A DNA stretch of 64,000 nucleotides. Source: JACNKV01 sp964388155. Its GTDB lineage: Bacteria; Fidelibacterota; Marinisomatia; Marinisomatales; JACNKV01. This document shows, piece by piece, positions 9,401 through 17,897 of this stretch. Position 1 is the stretch's first letter; the number at the start of each line of letters is the position of its first letter. Below the pieces are notes generated by a model. It had not been told where the DNA came from and did not search any database. It worked only from the letters and a program-made list of their open reading frames with translations. Location of the stretch: positions 1-64,000 of the forward strand of contig CAYLYH010000010.1 in NCBI GenBank assembly GCA_964388155.1. The letters run 5' to 3'. The position numbers and the translations under genes were made by a program.

Positions 9401-10655
9401 TAATGTCCCATACGGATCAAATGTATTCATCAGTGAAGGTGAGAAAATTAAACCCGGAACCATTTTATTCCAGTGGGATCCTTACACCGATATTATCTTA
9501 ACTCGACAAACAGGTGTGGTTGTTCTTCGAGATTTTATCGAAGGTGAAACATATCAAGTTGAGTCTGTTGAAGGCGGAAAAAAACAAATGGTGATTGTCG
9601 AGTCAAAAAATAGAAATCTGAGCCCTCAGGTTGAAATCACCGATGATAATGGGAAAACGTTATCCGGGGGGACAATCTTACCGGTCAGGGCTACACTCGT
9701 CGTAAGTGACGGTCAACATGTGAAGCGCGGTCAAACACTTGTTAAAATCCAGAAAGACATTGGTAAAACAAGAGATATTACTGGAGGCTTGCCTAGGGTC
9801 GCGGAATTATTTGAAGCCAGAATGCCCTCAAATCCGGCTGTCGTCTCAGAAATAAATGGGCACGTAATATTTGGTTCCATTAAACGAGGGATACGTAAGA
9901 TTATTGTCGAGCCATCGGAAGGAAAAACCCGCTCTTATAATATTCCATACGGAAAACATGTTATTGTTCATGAGGGTGACTTTGTTACATCCGGCACTCC
10001 TCTTTGCGAAGGGGCAATTTCACCAATGGACATATTAAATATTCAAGGACCGGGCGCGGTCAGGGAATATCTGGTGAATGAAATCCAGGAAGTTTATCGT
10101 TTGCAGGGTGTTAGCATTAATGATAAACATATTGAAGTCATTGTCCGCCAGATGATGAGAAAAGTTCTGATTGCCAGTTCTGGTGATTCACGCTTTTTGG
10201 AATCAGAACGTGTGGACAGAAAAGACTTTTTTGAAGAAAATGAGCGGATTTCAAAAATGGTTGTTGTCTCTGATTCCGGAGATTCGGATTTGGATATTGA
10301 TTTGCTGATTGAAAAGAGTGAATTTCAGGAGATTAATCGCGAATTAAAAGAAGAAGAAAGAACTCCCGCAAAACACAGAAAGACCAAACCTGCCACATTC
10401 GAACCTTTGCTCATGGGGATTACCCAGGCATCTTTAAATACGGAGAGTTTTCTTTCTGCGGCTTCTTTCCAAGAGACCACTCGGGTTCTGACGAATGCAG
10501 CCACAGCATGCAAAACAGATTATTTACGCGGGTTAAAAGAAAATGTAACCATCGGACGTTTGATTCCGTCCGGGACAGGATTCCCCGGACTTCAAGATGT
10601 TCGAGTAAGTAAAGATAGCGATCTAATCATAGAGCCTGAGGCTACACAGGCTTAA
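6411..10655 (+). CDS. rpoC: DNA-directed RNA polymerase beta' subunit
   Basis: RpoC carries the magnesium-binding catalytic site of RNA polymerase. The protein (1414 aa) begins at a TTG behind GGGAG. It has the N-terminal zinc ribbon (CHCGKYKG...CDRCG), the invariant NADFDGDQMAVH active-site motif, and a second cysteine cluster (CESKQGVCAKC) near residue 885. The trigger loop and C-terminal conserved regions are complete, ending about 80 bp before rpsL. The split between RpoB and RpoC is the normal bacterial one. Confidence 0.99.
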   Translation: MTFIQQTKIDTNRNYKAITIGLSSPEMILSRSYGEILKPETINYRSYKPEKDGLFCEKIFGPVKDYECHCGKYKGIRYRGIICDRCGVEVTRKKVRRERIGHITLAVPIVHIWYLKSIPSKLSYLLGLSTRDLERVIYYETFMIIEPGKSGRESLELIDEEEYNELEQNFGYFAVSDEERDDEEYFYAAMGGEAMRDALSRLNLHAEYRKLEDIILTTRSKQKKTDALKRLKVLKEFINDGTKKKINKPEWMVVAILPVIPPELRPLVPLEGGRFAASDLNDLYRRIIIRNNRLKNLMDIKAPDVILRNEKRMLQESVDAVFDNARRKTAIRSGTRRPLKSLSDMLRGKQGRFRQNLLGKRVDYSGRSVIVVGPDLKLHECGLPKNMALELFKPHMINALIERGYAHTPRGAKLMIEERDPIVYTVLERVVNDHPVLLNRAPTLHRLGIQAFQPVLVDGKAIHLHPLVCAAFNADFDGDQMAVHVPLSVHAQMEARVLMLSSHNILHPANGKPIAIPSQDMVLGCYYLTRAEKGVKGEGKFFGSLNEVTLALENKTVDIHAIIHVRYQGEWQKNTTVGRVLLNDILPDEMDYIDEMISKKKLEKIVNQTYLVAGNFKTVKFLDDLKELGFRIATESGSSISISDILIPKDKEQIITAATKEVDEINEKFSRHILTEGERYNKVIDIWTHVTGKVAQSMMENLQKDRAGFNPVFMMADSGARGSQDQIKQLAGMRGLMAKPKKSMTGGKGEIIESPILSNFKEGLSVMEYFISTHGARKGLADTALKTADAGYLTRRLVDVAQDVVIGEEDCGTINGIVISDLKEGEEIIEPLADRILGRSLVDDFVIDGKVKVKSGTLISSENASVIEESGVQSIRLRSVLTCESKQGVCAKCYGWNLATNHSVNIGSSVGIIAAQSIGEPGTQLTLRTFHIGGTATRIVEQSDMTTKHGGVVKFSDNYDSADTTDETGAEVTRCMSRHAKVFVLDDKKKEMVRAEYNVPYGSNVFISEGEKIKPGTILFQWDPYTDIILTRQTGVVVLRDFIEGETYQVESVEGGKKQMVIVESKNRNLSPQVEITDDNGKTLSGGTILPVRATLVVSDGQHVKRGQTLVKIQKDIGKTRDITGGLPRVAELFEARMPSNPAVVSEINGHVIFGSIKRGIRKIIVEPSEGKTRSYNIPYGKHVIVHEGDFVTSGTPLCEGAISPMDILNIQGPGAVREYLVNEIQEVYRLQGVSINDKHIEVIVRQMMRKVLIASSGDSRFLESERVDRKDFFEENERISKMVVVSDSGDSDLDIDLLIEKSEFQEINRELKEEERTPAKHRKTKPATFEPLLMGITQASLNTESFLSAASFQETTRVLTNAATACKTDYLRGLKENVTIGRLIPSGTGFPGLQDVRVSKDSDLIIEPEATQA

Positions 10656-10685
10656 GCTATAGGTTAAAAATATGTCAAATAATGA

Positions 10686-10717
10686 TTGACTGTATTTCTT
10701 AATAGTTAATAAATTTA
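10686..10717 (+). promoter_or_regulatory. Possible promoter upstream of rpsL
   Basis: The 82-bp gap between rpoC and rpsL is the largest in the first 29 kb and is very AT-rich. It contains TTGACT (10686-10691), then ATAAAT after 17 bp, or TAAATTTA (10710-10717) at a spacing like the TTTG/TANNTTTG promoters of Bacteroidota. This would give the str/S10 genes their own start point. It rests on pattern matching in an AT-rich stretch, so it is tentative. Confidence 0.35.
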
Positions 10718-10737
10718 TAGGCTAAATTAAAACTACT

Positions 10738-11115
10738 ATGCCGACGATAAACCAATTAGTTAAAAAAGGAAGAGCGCGCGTTGCGAAAAAAACCGCAACT
10801 CCAGCTCTTAAAGGTAATCCTCAAAAAAGAGGTGTGTGCACACGTGTATATACAACCACACCTAAAAAACCGAATTCTGCACTTAGAAAAGTAGCGCGTG
10901 TTCGGTTGACAAATGGAATGGAGGTTGCAGCCTATATTCCGGGAGAAGGACATAATCTCCAAGAGCATTCTATTGTGCTGATTGAGGGTGGTCGTGTCAA
11001 AGATTTGTCAGGTGTGCGATACCATATTGTACGAGGTGCTTTGGATACAGCGGGTGTCTCCGACAGAAAAACCAGTCGCTCCAGATACGGAGCTAAACGA
11101 CCAAAAACCAGATAA
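10738..11115 (+). CDS. rpsL: 30S ribosomal protein uS12
   Basis: S12 lies at the decoding centre and sets accuracy; it is the classical streptomycin target. The 125-aa protein has the TTTPKKPNSALRKV loop with both lysines (Lys42/43 region) in the sensitive form. The second loop reads VKDLSGVRYH, with Ser91 where almost all bacteria have Pro. It opens the str cluster, and rpsG follows after 2 bp. No clear Shine-Dalgarno sequence precedes the ATG. Confidence 0.98.
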   Translation: MPTINQLVKKGRARVAKKTATPALKGNPQKRGVCTRVYTTTPKKPNSALRKVARVRLTNGMEVAAYIPGEGHNLQEHSIVLIEGGRVKDLSGVRYHIVRGALDTAGVSDRKTSRSRYGAKRPKTR

Positions 11116-11117
11116 TT

Positions 11118-11594
11118 ATGAGAAGAAGAAGACCAGAACGACGACAAATATTACCTGATCCGGTGTATAAGGATCTTGCAGTAGCAAAGTTTATCAATTA
11201 TTTGATGAAACGGGGAAAAAAAGGCGTTGCAGAAAAAATATTTTATGATGCGATGGCAATTATAAAGAAAAAGACAAAGTCTGAAGGATTTAAAATCTTT
11301 GACGAAGCTATTAAGAATTCAACCCCCATGCTCGAAGTTAAGTCACGCCGAATTGGAGGAGCAACTTATCAAGTACCGATTGAAGTTCCTAAGCATCGTC
11401 AGTATTATTTGGCATCTCATTGGTTAATTAATGCAGCAAAAAGTAGAAGCGGTAAGCCCATGTCTGATCGTCTCGCAATTGAATTAATTTCTGCTGCCAA
11501 CAATGAAGGTGGCGCCATCAAGAAAAAAGATGATACACACCGGATGGCAGAAGCCAATAAGGCTTTCGCACATTTCGGACGGCCACGCCGATGA
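11118..11594 (+). CDS. rpsG: 30S ribosomal protein uS7
   Basis: S7 nucleates assembly of the 30S head and contacts E-site tRNA. The 158-aa protein matches the family throughout, with the RRRRPERRQ N-terminus, the SRRIGGATYQVP beta hairpin and the C-terminal HRMAEANKAFAHF helix. Its stop overlaps the fusA start by 4 bp (ATGA), which implies translational coupling. Confidence 0.98.
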   Translation: MRRRRPERRQILPDPVYKDLAVAKFINYLMKRGKKGVAEKIFYDAMAIIKKKTKSEGFKIFDEAIKNSTPMLEVKSRRIGGATYQVPIEVPKHRQYYLASHWLINAAKSRSGKPMSDRLAIELISAANNEGGAIKKKDDTHRMAEANKAFAHFGRPRR

Positions 11595-13687
11595 AACCTA
11601 TCCCTCTATTACGCGTCCGTAATATCGGTATAATGGCACATATTGATGCCGGAAAGACCACGCTCACTGAGCGAGTATTGTATTATACCGGACGGTCACA
11701 TAAAATAGGGGAAGTTCATGAAGGCGGTGCCATTATGGACTGGATGGAGCAAGAGAAAGAACGTGGTATTACCATTACTTCTGCAGCGACAACCGCTATT
11801 TGGGATAGTCATCGAATTAATATCATTGATACTCCGGGCCACGTTGATTTTACGGTTGAGGTGGAAAGATCGCTTCGTGTTTTGGATGGTGCAATTGCCG
11901 TATTTTGCGCCGTGGGCGGTGTCGAACCTCAAAGCGAAACAGTATGGCGCCAAGCAGATAAGTATAATGTCCCGCGAATTGCTTTCGTCAATAAAATGGA
12001 CAGAACAGGCGCTGATTTTTACCACGCCGTCGATATGATGAGAGAACGGTTGGGAGCAAATCCGTTGCCATTGACCATTCCAATTGGAGATGGTGAATTA
12101 TTTAACGGGATTATTGATCTCCTTTCTATGAGAGCGATTTTGTATAACGAATCCACATTGGGTGCGAGATTTGAGTATGCTGACATTCCCAATGACATGG
12201 TTGAGAATGCAGAGAAATTACGCCATCACCTCATAGAAGAAACAGCGACGTATGACGAACAACTAATGGAAAAGTATATCGACGGAGATGAAATTTCAGT
12301 TGATGAGTTAAAAGTCGCCATTCGAAAAGGTTGTTTGGATAATACATTTGTACCCACTTTCTGTGGATCTGCGTTTAAAAATAAAGGTGTACAACGTTTG
12401 CTGGACGCTGTGGTTGATTTTTTACCTTCACCAGAAGATGTTGGTGCTGTGACGGGCTTTGATCCGGATAATTCAGATTTAGAGTTATCTCGCGAACCAG
12501 ATGAAAATACAAAATTTAGTGCTCTTGCCTTTAAGATTATGACGGATCCTTACGTCGGTCGTTTGACGTACATCAGAGTGTATTCCGGCACATTGACAAA
12601 AGGCTCTTATGTTTTTAATCCAAATACCGGGAAACGAGAGCGAATAAGTCGTATTTTGTTGATGCATGCGAATAAACGTGAAGAACGTGAAAAAGTAGGT
12701 GCCGGTGAAATTGTTGCTGCGGTTGGCTTGAAAAAAACAAATACCGGGCACACGTTATGTGATGAAAAACATCGGATTATGCTTGAGTCGATGGATTTTC
12801 CGGAGCCGGTAGTTGAAGTTGCCGTCGAACCGGTCAGTAAAGCTGACCAGGATGCATTGTCTAAAGGATTAGTTAAGCTCAGCGAAGAGGATCCTACATT
12901 TATTATTTCTACAAATCAAGATACCGGGCAGACTATTATTGCAGGGATGGGTGAATTACACCTTGAGATATTAGTGGATAGGTTATTAAGAGAATTTAAA
13001 GTTAGTGCAAATGTAGGAAAGCCTCAGGTTGCTTATACGGAGGCAATTACAAAATCAGCTCAGGATGTTGATGTGAAATTTGTACGACAATCCGGTGGGC
13101 GAGGGCAATATGGTCACGTTGTGATTAATGTTGAACCGAATGAGCCAGGGAAGGGCTATCACTTTGAAAACAAAATTGTTGGAGGAGTGATTCCACGGGA
13201 ATATATACCGGCTGTTGACAAAGGAATGCAAGAAGCGTTGAAAAATGGAATCATCGCAGGTTATCCAATTGAAGATGTGAGAGTCGAACTTATTTTTGGC
13301 TCATATCACGAAGTCGACTCGTCGGAAATTGCGTTTAAAATCGCCGGATCAATTGCGATAAAAAAAGCGTGTAAGCTGTCTGCTCCCGTGTTAAATGAAC
13401 CAATTATGAATATTGAAGTTGTTACACCAGAAGAATATCTCGGAGATGTGATGGGTGATATTAGTTCACGGCGTGGTAAGGTTGAAGGAATGGGCAGAAG
13501 GAAAGAAGCACAAGTTGTCCGGGCGAATGTTCCATTGAGCAAAATGTTTGGTTATGCAACAGACTTACGTTCCATTACTCAGGGAAGAGCAGCCTTTCAC
13601 ATGGAGTTTGCATATCATCAACAGGTTCCTGCAAAAGTACAGGAAGAGATTGTTGAACGTATTTATGGTAAAAAATTATCTAATTAA
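11591..13687 (+). CDS. fusA: Translation elongation factor G
   Basis: EF-G is the GTPase that moves tRNA and mRNA through the ribosome and, with RRF, recycles it. The 698-aa protein has all five domains: P-loop AHIDAGKTT, switch II DTPGHVDF, NKMD, domain II, and domains III-V with the GGRGQYG and GDISSRRG motifs. It keeps the canonical place between rpsG and tuf and starts inside the rpsG stop codon region. Confidence 0.98.
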   Translation: MKPIPLLRVRNIGIMAHIDAGKTTLTERVLYYTGRSHKIGEVHEGGAIMDWMEQEKERGITITSAATTAIWDSHRINIIDTPGHVDFTVEVERSLRVLDGAIAVFCAVGGVEPQSETVWRQADKYNVPRIAFVNKMDRTGADFYHAVDMMRERLGANPLPLTIPIGDGELFNGIIDLLSMRAILYNESTLGARFEYADIPNDMVENAEKLRHHLIEETATYDEQLMEKYIDGDEISVDELKVAIRKGCLDNTFVPTFCGSAFKNKGVQRLLDAVVDFLPSPEDVGAVTGFDPDNSDLELSREPDENTKFSALAFKIMTDPYVGRLTYIRVYSGTLTKGSYVFNPNTGKRERISRILLMHANKREEREKVGAGEIVAAVGLKKTNTGHTLCDEKHRIMLESMDFPEPVVEVAVEPVSKADQDALSKGLVKLSEEDPTFIISTNQDTGQTIIAGMGELHLEILVDRLLREFKVSANVGKPQVAYTEAITKSAQDVDVKFVRQSGGRGQYGHVVINVEPNEPGKGYHFENKIVGGVIPREYIPAVDKGMQEALKNGIIAGYPIEDVRVELIFGSYHEVDSSEIAFKIAGSIAIKKACKLSAPVLNEPIMNIEVVTPEEYLGDVMGDISSRRGKVEGMGRRKEAQVVRANVPLSKMFGYATDLRSITQGRAAFHMEFAYHQQVPAKVQEEIVERIYGKKLSN

Positions 13688-13707
13688 TGAAACAATAGGA
13701 GGTTCTC

Positions 13708-14898
13708 ATGGCAAAGCAAAAATTTGAGAGAACAAAGCCACATGTAAACATCGGGACGATCGGTCACGTAGACCATGGTAAGACGACGTTAACCGCCGCG
13801 ATCACGTTAGTACAATCAGCCCGTGGATTATCAGAGGTAATGGGATTTGATGATATTGATAATGCACCGGAGGAGCGTGATCGTGGGATTACGATTCAGA
13901 CAGCGCATGTAGAATATGAGACGGAGAACCGTCATTATGCTCATGTAGATTGTCCGGGACACGCAGACTATATAAAGAACATGATCACCGGTGCCGCCCA
14001 GATGGACGGAGCGATTTTGGTTGTGAGTGCAGCAGATGGTCCCATGCCCCAGACACGTGAGCATGTATTATTAGCTCGTCAGGTGAATGTTCCTTCGATT
14101 GTTGTGTTTATGAATAAGACAGATCAAGTAGATGATCCGGAGCTATTAGAGTTGGTAGAGATGGAGCTGCGTGATTTGTTAAATGAGTATGAATTCCCCG
14201 GAGATGATACTCCGATTGTTATGGGAAGTGCACTAGAAGCATTAAACAACCCAACCGATGCAGAAGCTACGAAGTGTATCACTGAGATATTGGAAGCATG
14301 TGACAGTTTCATTCCTGAGCCTGAGCGTGAAGTAGACAGGCCTTTCTTAATGCCGGTAGAGGATGTATTCAGTATTACGGGTCGTGGTACGGTTGGTACA
14401 GGTCGTATTGAGCGTGGGATCATCAAGGTGGGAGATGAGATTGAGATTTTAGGTATGGGTCTTCAAAAGAAGACAGTATGTACAGGAGTAGAGATGTTCC
14501 GTAAGCTGTTGGATGAGGGTCAGGCAGGCGACAATGCAGGATTACTTCTTCGCGGAGTAGATAAGAATGAATTAAATCGCGGGATGGTATTAGCTAAGCC
14601 CGGCAGTATTACACCCCATACAAAGTTTAAAGCAAGTGTGTATGTGTTGAAGAAGGATGAAGGCGGCCGTCATACGCCGTTTTTCAACGGATATCGTCCT
14701 CAGTTTTATTTTCGGACGACAGATGTGACGGGTGTTGCCACACTTCCTGCCGGGACAGAGATGGTGATGCCGGGGGACAGCGTGGAATTAGAAATTGAAT
14801 TGATCACACAGATAGCGATGGATAAGGAACTTCGGTTTGCGATTCGTGAAGGTGGCCACACAGTGGGTGCCGGTGTTGTGACTGAAATCATTGAGTAA
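13708..14898 (+). CDS. tuf: Translation elongation factor Tu
   Basis: EF-Tu delivers aminoacyl-tRNA to the ribosome as a GTP complex. The 396-aa protein has GHVDHGKTT, DCPGHADY and NKTD nucleotide-binding motifs, then beta-barrel domains 2 and 3 ending in GGHTVGAGVV. AGGAGG stands 7 bp before the ATG, one of the strongest ribosome binding sites here. rpsJ follows after 11 bp, so str runs straight into the S10 cluster. It is the only tuf copy in the window. Confidence 0.99.
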   Translation: MAKQKFERTKPHVNIGTIGHVDHGKTTLTAAITLVQSARGLSEVMGFDDIDNAPEERDRGITIQTAHVEYETENRHYAHVDCPGHADYIKNMITGAAQMDGAILVVSAADGPMPQTREHVLLARQVNVPSIVVFMNKTDQVDDPELLELVEMELRDLLNEYEFPGDDTPIVMGSALEALNNPTDAEATKCITEILEACDSFIPEPEREVDRPFLMPVEDVFSITGRGTVGTGRIERGIIKVGDEIEILGMGLQKKTVCTGVEMFRKLLDEGQAGDNAGLLLRGVDKNELNRGMVLAKPGSITPHTKFKASVYVLKKDEGGRHTPFFNGYRPQFYFRTTDVTGVATLPAGTEMVMPGDSVELEIELITQIAMDKELRFAIREGGHTVGAGVVTEIIE

Positions 14899-14909
14899 GG
14901 ACGTGTCTC

Positions 14910-15218
14910 GTGGCGAAACAAACAATTAGAATTAGTTTAAAAGCGTATGACCATACGCTTTTAGATAAGTCAACAGGGAAAATCGTAAGAACAGCCAAGT
15001 CTACGGGAGCTATTATCTCAGGACCAATACCTTTACCGACAAAACGGATAATTTATACTGTTTTGAGATCTCCGCATGTTGATAAAAAGTCAAGAGAACA
15101 ATTTCAGACTAAAATTCACAAACGGTTGATTGATATTCTGAATTCTACTCCGAAAACGGTAGAATCACTCATGAAGTTAGATCTACCTGCCGGTGTGGAT
15201 ATTGAGATTAAGGTGTAG
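14910..15218 (+). CDS. rpsJ: 30S ribosomal protein uS10
   Basis: S10 is part of the 30S head and, as NusE, pairs with NusB and NusG in antitermination. The 102-aa product starts at a GTG and contains the conserved KAYDHTLLD and GPIPLPTK segments. It heads the S10 cluster; rplC begins 2 bp after its stop. Confidence 0.98.
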   Translation: MAKQTIRISLKAYDHTLLDKSTGKIVRTAKSTGAIISGPIPLPTKRIIYTVLRSPHVDKKSREQFQTKIHKRLIDILNSTPKTVESLMKLDLPAGVDIEIKV

Positions 15219-15220
15219 TC

Positions 15221-15838
15221 ATGCGTGGAATGATTGGGAAAAAAATTGGAATGACACAGATATATCTAGACTCGGGCAAAATAGCTCCGGTTACAATTGT
15301 GGAAGCCGGACCATGTGTTGTCACGCAAGTTAAAAAAGAAGCTCACGACGGATATGATGCTGTGCAGGTTGGTTATGAATCTCGCAAGAAAAAGCATGTG
15401 ACAAAGCCTATGGAAGGTCATTACAAAAAAGCAGGCGTAGACTTGCAAAAGACTCTTGCTGAGTTTGAGATTGTCCCCGGTTTTGAGTATAAAACTGGTC
15501 AAAAGTTTACGGTATCTCTCTTTAATGAGGGCGACAAAGTTAATGTCTTGGGGAAATCGAAAGGTAAGGGGTTTGCCGGTGTGATTAAACGCCATAATTT
15601 CCATCGTCCTCCTATTACCCATGGACAAAAACACACCTTGCGTCATCCCGGGTCTATTGGACAAGCATCTTCTCCATCAAGAGTATTTAAAGGGATGAAG
15701 ATGGCAGGACATTATGGAAATTCCCGTGTAACAGTTCAAAATCTGGAAGTGGTTAAGATTGTACCCGAAAAAAACCAGATATTTATTAAGGGGGCTGTTC
15801 CCGGAGCAAATAACGGAATAATTTACATTTCAAAATAA
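15221..15838 (+). CDS. rplC: 50S ribosomal protein uL3
   Basis: L3 is an early 50S assembly protein whose long loop reaches the peptidyl transferase centre. The 205-aa protein begins MRGMIGKKIGMTQ and has the conserved GKGFAGVIKRHNF segment and the loop region around GSIGQASSPSRVFKGMKMAGH. The glutamine methylated in E. coli (PrmB target) appears conserved in GQASSP. Confidence 0.98.
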   Translation: MRGMIGKKIGMTQIYLDSGKIAPVTIVEAGPCVVTQVKKEAHDGYDAVQVGYESRKKKHVTKPMEGHYKKAGVDLQKTLAEFEIVPGFEYKTGQKFTVSLFNEGDKVNVLGKSKGKGFAGVIKRHNFHRPPITHGQKHTLRHPGSIGQASSPSRVFKGMKMAGHYGNSRVTVQNLEVVKIVPEKNQIFIKGAVPGANNGIIYISK

Positions 15839-15840
15839 TT

Positions 15841-16473
15841 ATGAAATTAAACGTACTAAAGATGGATGGTTCTAAAGGAACCGCAATGTCAGTAGATGAC
15901 ACAGTATTTGGAATTGAACCGAATGAAGCAGCTGTACATCAAGCTATTACCTCAGAGCTTTCCAATCGCCGCCAAGGTACCCATGCTGCAAAAAGCAGAG
16001 GTATGGTTAAAGGTGGCGGAAGAAAACCTTGGAAACAAAAAGGGCGAGGTGCAGCGCGTGTAGGAACGATACGCTCTCCATTATGGACGGGCGGAGGTGT
16101 TGTTTTTGGACCGCACCCACACAAACATATTCGTGCAATTCCAAGAAAAATGAAACAGCTTGCAAGGAAAAGTGTTCTTTCTGACAAAGCAGCTTCTGGT
16201 GCAATATTTGTGTTGGATGAATTAAAAATAGATGCGCCGAAAACAAAGGCGATTTATGAAATGATTCAACATCTTGAATTAGCGGGAAAAAAAGTAACAC
16301 TCTTACCTGCAGTTGTTGGTGACTCACTTTTTCTCTCGGTCAGAAATTTGAAAAATGTGTCCGTTATAAAAGCAGATCATGCCAGCGCATATGAGTTGTT
16401 GAATAATGATGTATTGGTATTTGATAAAGCGGGATTAGCAATGTTAAGCGAACAGTTAACAGCGAAAAATTAA
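15841..16473 (+). CDS. rplD: 50S ribosomal protein uL4
   Basis: L4 lines the nascent-peptide exit tunnel and in some bacteria represses the S10 operon. The 210-aa protein has the tunnel loop (GGGRKPWKQKGRGAARVGTI, about residues 59-78), where macrolide-resistance changes occur elsewhere; it reads as wild type. It starts 2 bp after rplC and ends 2 bp before rplW. Confidence 0.98.
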   Translation: MKLNVLKMDGSKGTAMSVDDTVFGIEPNEAAVHQAITSELSNRRQGTHAAKSRGMVKGGGRKPWKQKGRGAARVGTIRSPLWTGGGVVFGPHPHKHIRAIPRKMKQLARKSVLSDKAASGAIFVLDELKIDAPKTKAIYEMIQHLELAGKKVTLLPAVVGDSLFLSVRNLKNVSVIKADHASAYELLNNDVLVFDKAGLAMLSEQLTAKN

Positions 16474-16475
16474 TT

Positions 16476-16793
16476 ATGGTTGATTACAGAAATATCATCA
16501 TCCGACCGATTTTTACGGAAAAGATGAGTATCCTCGAGGAAACACAGCGGAAGTATGCATTTCAAGTGATGACAGATGCAAATAAAATAGAAATAAAAAA
16601 AGCTGTTCAAGAAAAATTTGATGTTAAAGTGGAAAAAGTTGCTACTATGAATCGCAAAGGAAAGTCCAAAGTTATGACGGTACGAAGCGGTGGAAGAACC
16701 ATCCGAACACAAGGAAAGCGTTCAAATTGGAAGCGGGCAATTATTACTCTTAAGGAAGGGTATACCATCGATTTATTAAAAGGTGAAGTTTAG
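16476..16793 (+). CDS. rplW: 50S ribosomal protein uL23
   Basis: L23 lies at the tunnel exit and is a docking site for trigger factor and SRP. The 105-aa protein has the typical RPIFTEKM start and the KIEIKKAVQEKFDVKVEKV helix-strand stretch. Position between rplD and rplB agrees with the standard S10 order. Confidence 0.97.
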   Translation: MVDYRNIIIRPIFTEKMSILEETQRKYAFQVMTDANKIEIKKAVQEKFDVKVEKVATMNRKGKSKVMTVRSGGRTIRTQGKRSNWKRAIITLKEGYTIDLLKGEV

Positions 16794-16801
16794 GGATTAT
16801 T

Positions 16802-17626
16802 ATGGGAATTCGAACATTAAAACCAGTTACACCGGGTAGCCGATTCGCAACGCGACCGGACTTTGCCGATATTACAACCGATACTCCGGAGAAAAAATTA
16901 ACAACAGCCTTGCGTAAGACTGGTGGACGAAACAACAAAGGCCGGATTACAAGTCGCCACCGTGGAGGTGGACATCGTCGTCGTTATCGCATTATCGATT
17001 TTAAACGTAATAAGTTTGACATTCCCGGAAAGGTTGCAACGATTGAATATGATCCTAATCGTTCTGCATATATAGCTCTCATACATTATGCCGATGGAGA
17101 AAAACGTTACATTCTTGCACCGTTCGGACTAAAAGTTGGAGATGCTGTTATCTCAGGAGAAACAGCTCCACTGAAGATAGGCAATTCCCTGCCATTAGAT
17201 AAAATCCCCACGGGTCTTTTTGTTCATAACATTGAACTTATTCCCGGGAAAGGTGGCCAAATGGTTCGAAGTGCTGGTACTGCTGCCCAGTTGATGGCAC
17301 ATGCCGAGGGATTCACGACGTTAAAATTACCGTCAGGTGAGGTCAGAATGGTTTCAAGTGTATGTCGTGCAACTATAGGACAAGTTGGTAATCGTACGAA
17401 TGAGCAAGTCGTCTCAGGGAAAGCCGGACGCTCTCGCTGGTTGGGCCGTCGTCCTAAGGTTAGGGGTGTTGCGATGAACCCGGTTGACCATCCGATGGGC
17501 GGTGGTGAAGGAAAATCTTCCGGCGGACGCCATCCCACTACGCCATGGGGTAAACCAACAAAAGGCTACAAGACACGAAATCGGAATAAGAAATCCAATG
17601 AAATGATTGTCAAGAGGAGAAAATAG
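16802..17626 (+). CDS. rplB: 50S ribosomal protein uL2
   Basis: L2 is needed for subunit joining and peptidyl transferase centre formation. The 274-aa protein has the RHRGGGHRRRYR and MNPVDHPMGGGEG motifs; the latter contains the conserved His linked with peptidyl transfer activity. It starts at the ATG behind a weak site and ends 1 bp before the rpsS start. Confidence 0.99.
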   Translation: MGIRTLKPVTPGSRFATRPDFADITTDTPEKKLTTALRKTGGRNNKGRITSRHRGGGHRRRYRIIDFKRNKFDIPGKVATIEYDPNRSAYIALIHYADGEKRYILAPFGLKVGDAVISGETAPLKIGNSLPLDKIPTGLFVHNIELIPGKGGQMVRSAGTAAQLMAHAEGFTTLKLPSGEVRMVSSVCRATIGQVGNRTNEQVVSGKAGRSRWLGRRPKVRGVAMNPVDHPMGGGEGKSSGGRHPTTPWGKPTKGYKTRNRNKKSNEMIVKRRK

Positions 17627-17627
17627 G

Positions 17628-17897
17628 ATGGCACGGTCACTAAAAAAAGGCCCCCATGTGGATCTTAAACTTTTAAAGAAAATCGATGTCATGAATGACA
17701 GCGGTAAAAAACGAGTCATTAAAACTTGGTCGCGCCGGTCAATGATTACCCCTGAATTTGTTGGGCACACACTGGCCATCCATAATGGACATAAATTCAT
17801 TCCGGTTTTTATTTATGAAAATATGGTCGGGCATAAACTTGGAGAATTTGCTCCAACAAGAACATTTAGAATGCACTCGGGTGATAGGAAAAAATAA
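17628..17897 (+). CDS. rpsS: 30S ribosomal protein uS19
   Basis: S19 lies in the 30S head and contacts the A-site region. I start it at the ATG at 17628 (MARSLKKGPHVD), which gives the usual 89 aa and sits behind the rplB stop. A longer reading from a TTG at 17607 would add seven residues inside rplB with no homology and is unlikely. The stop shares one base with the rplV ATG. Confidence 0.97.
   Translation: MARSLKKGPHVDLKLLKKIDVMNDSGKKRVIKTWSRRSMITPEFVGHTLAIHNGHKFIPVFIYENMVGHKLGEFAPTRTFRMHSGDRKK

Noticed and set aside
10656..10737. tRNA gene in the gap before rpsL
   Set aside because: No T-loop or acceptor stem; the stretch is AT-rich and unstructured.
11591..14898. Possible horizontally acquired fusA/tuf pair
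   Set aside because: Gene order, lengths and motifs are standard; the codon differences in tuf fit high expression.
17607..17627. Longer TTG start for rpsS
   Set aside because: Adds residues inside rplB that S19 does not have; the ATG at 17628 gives the standard length.
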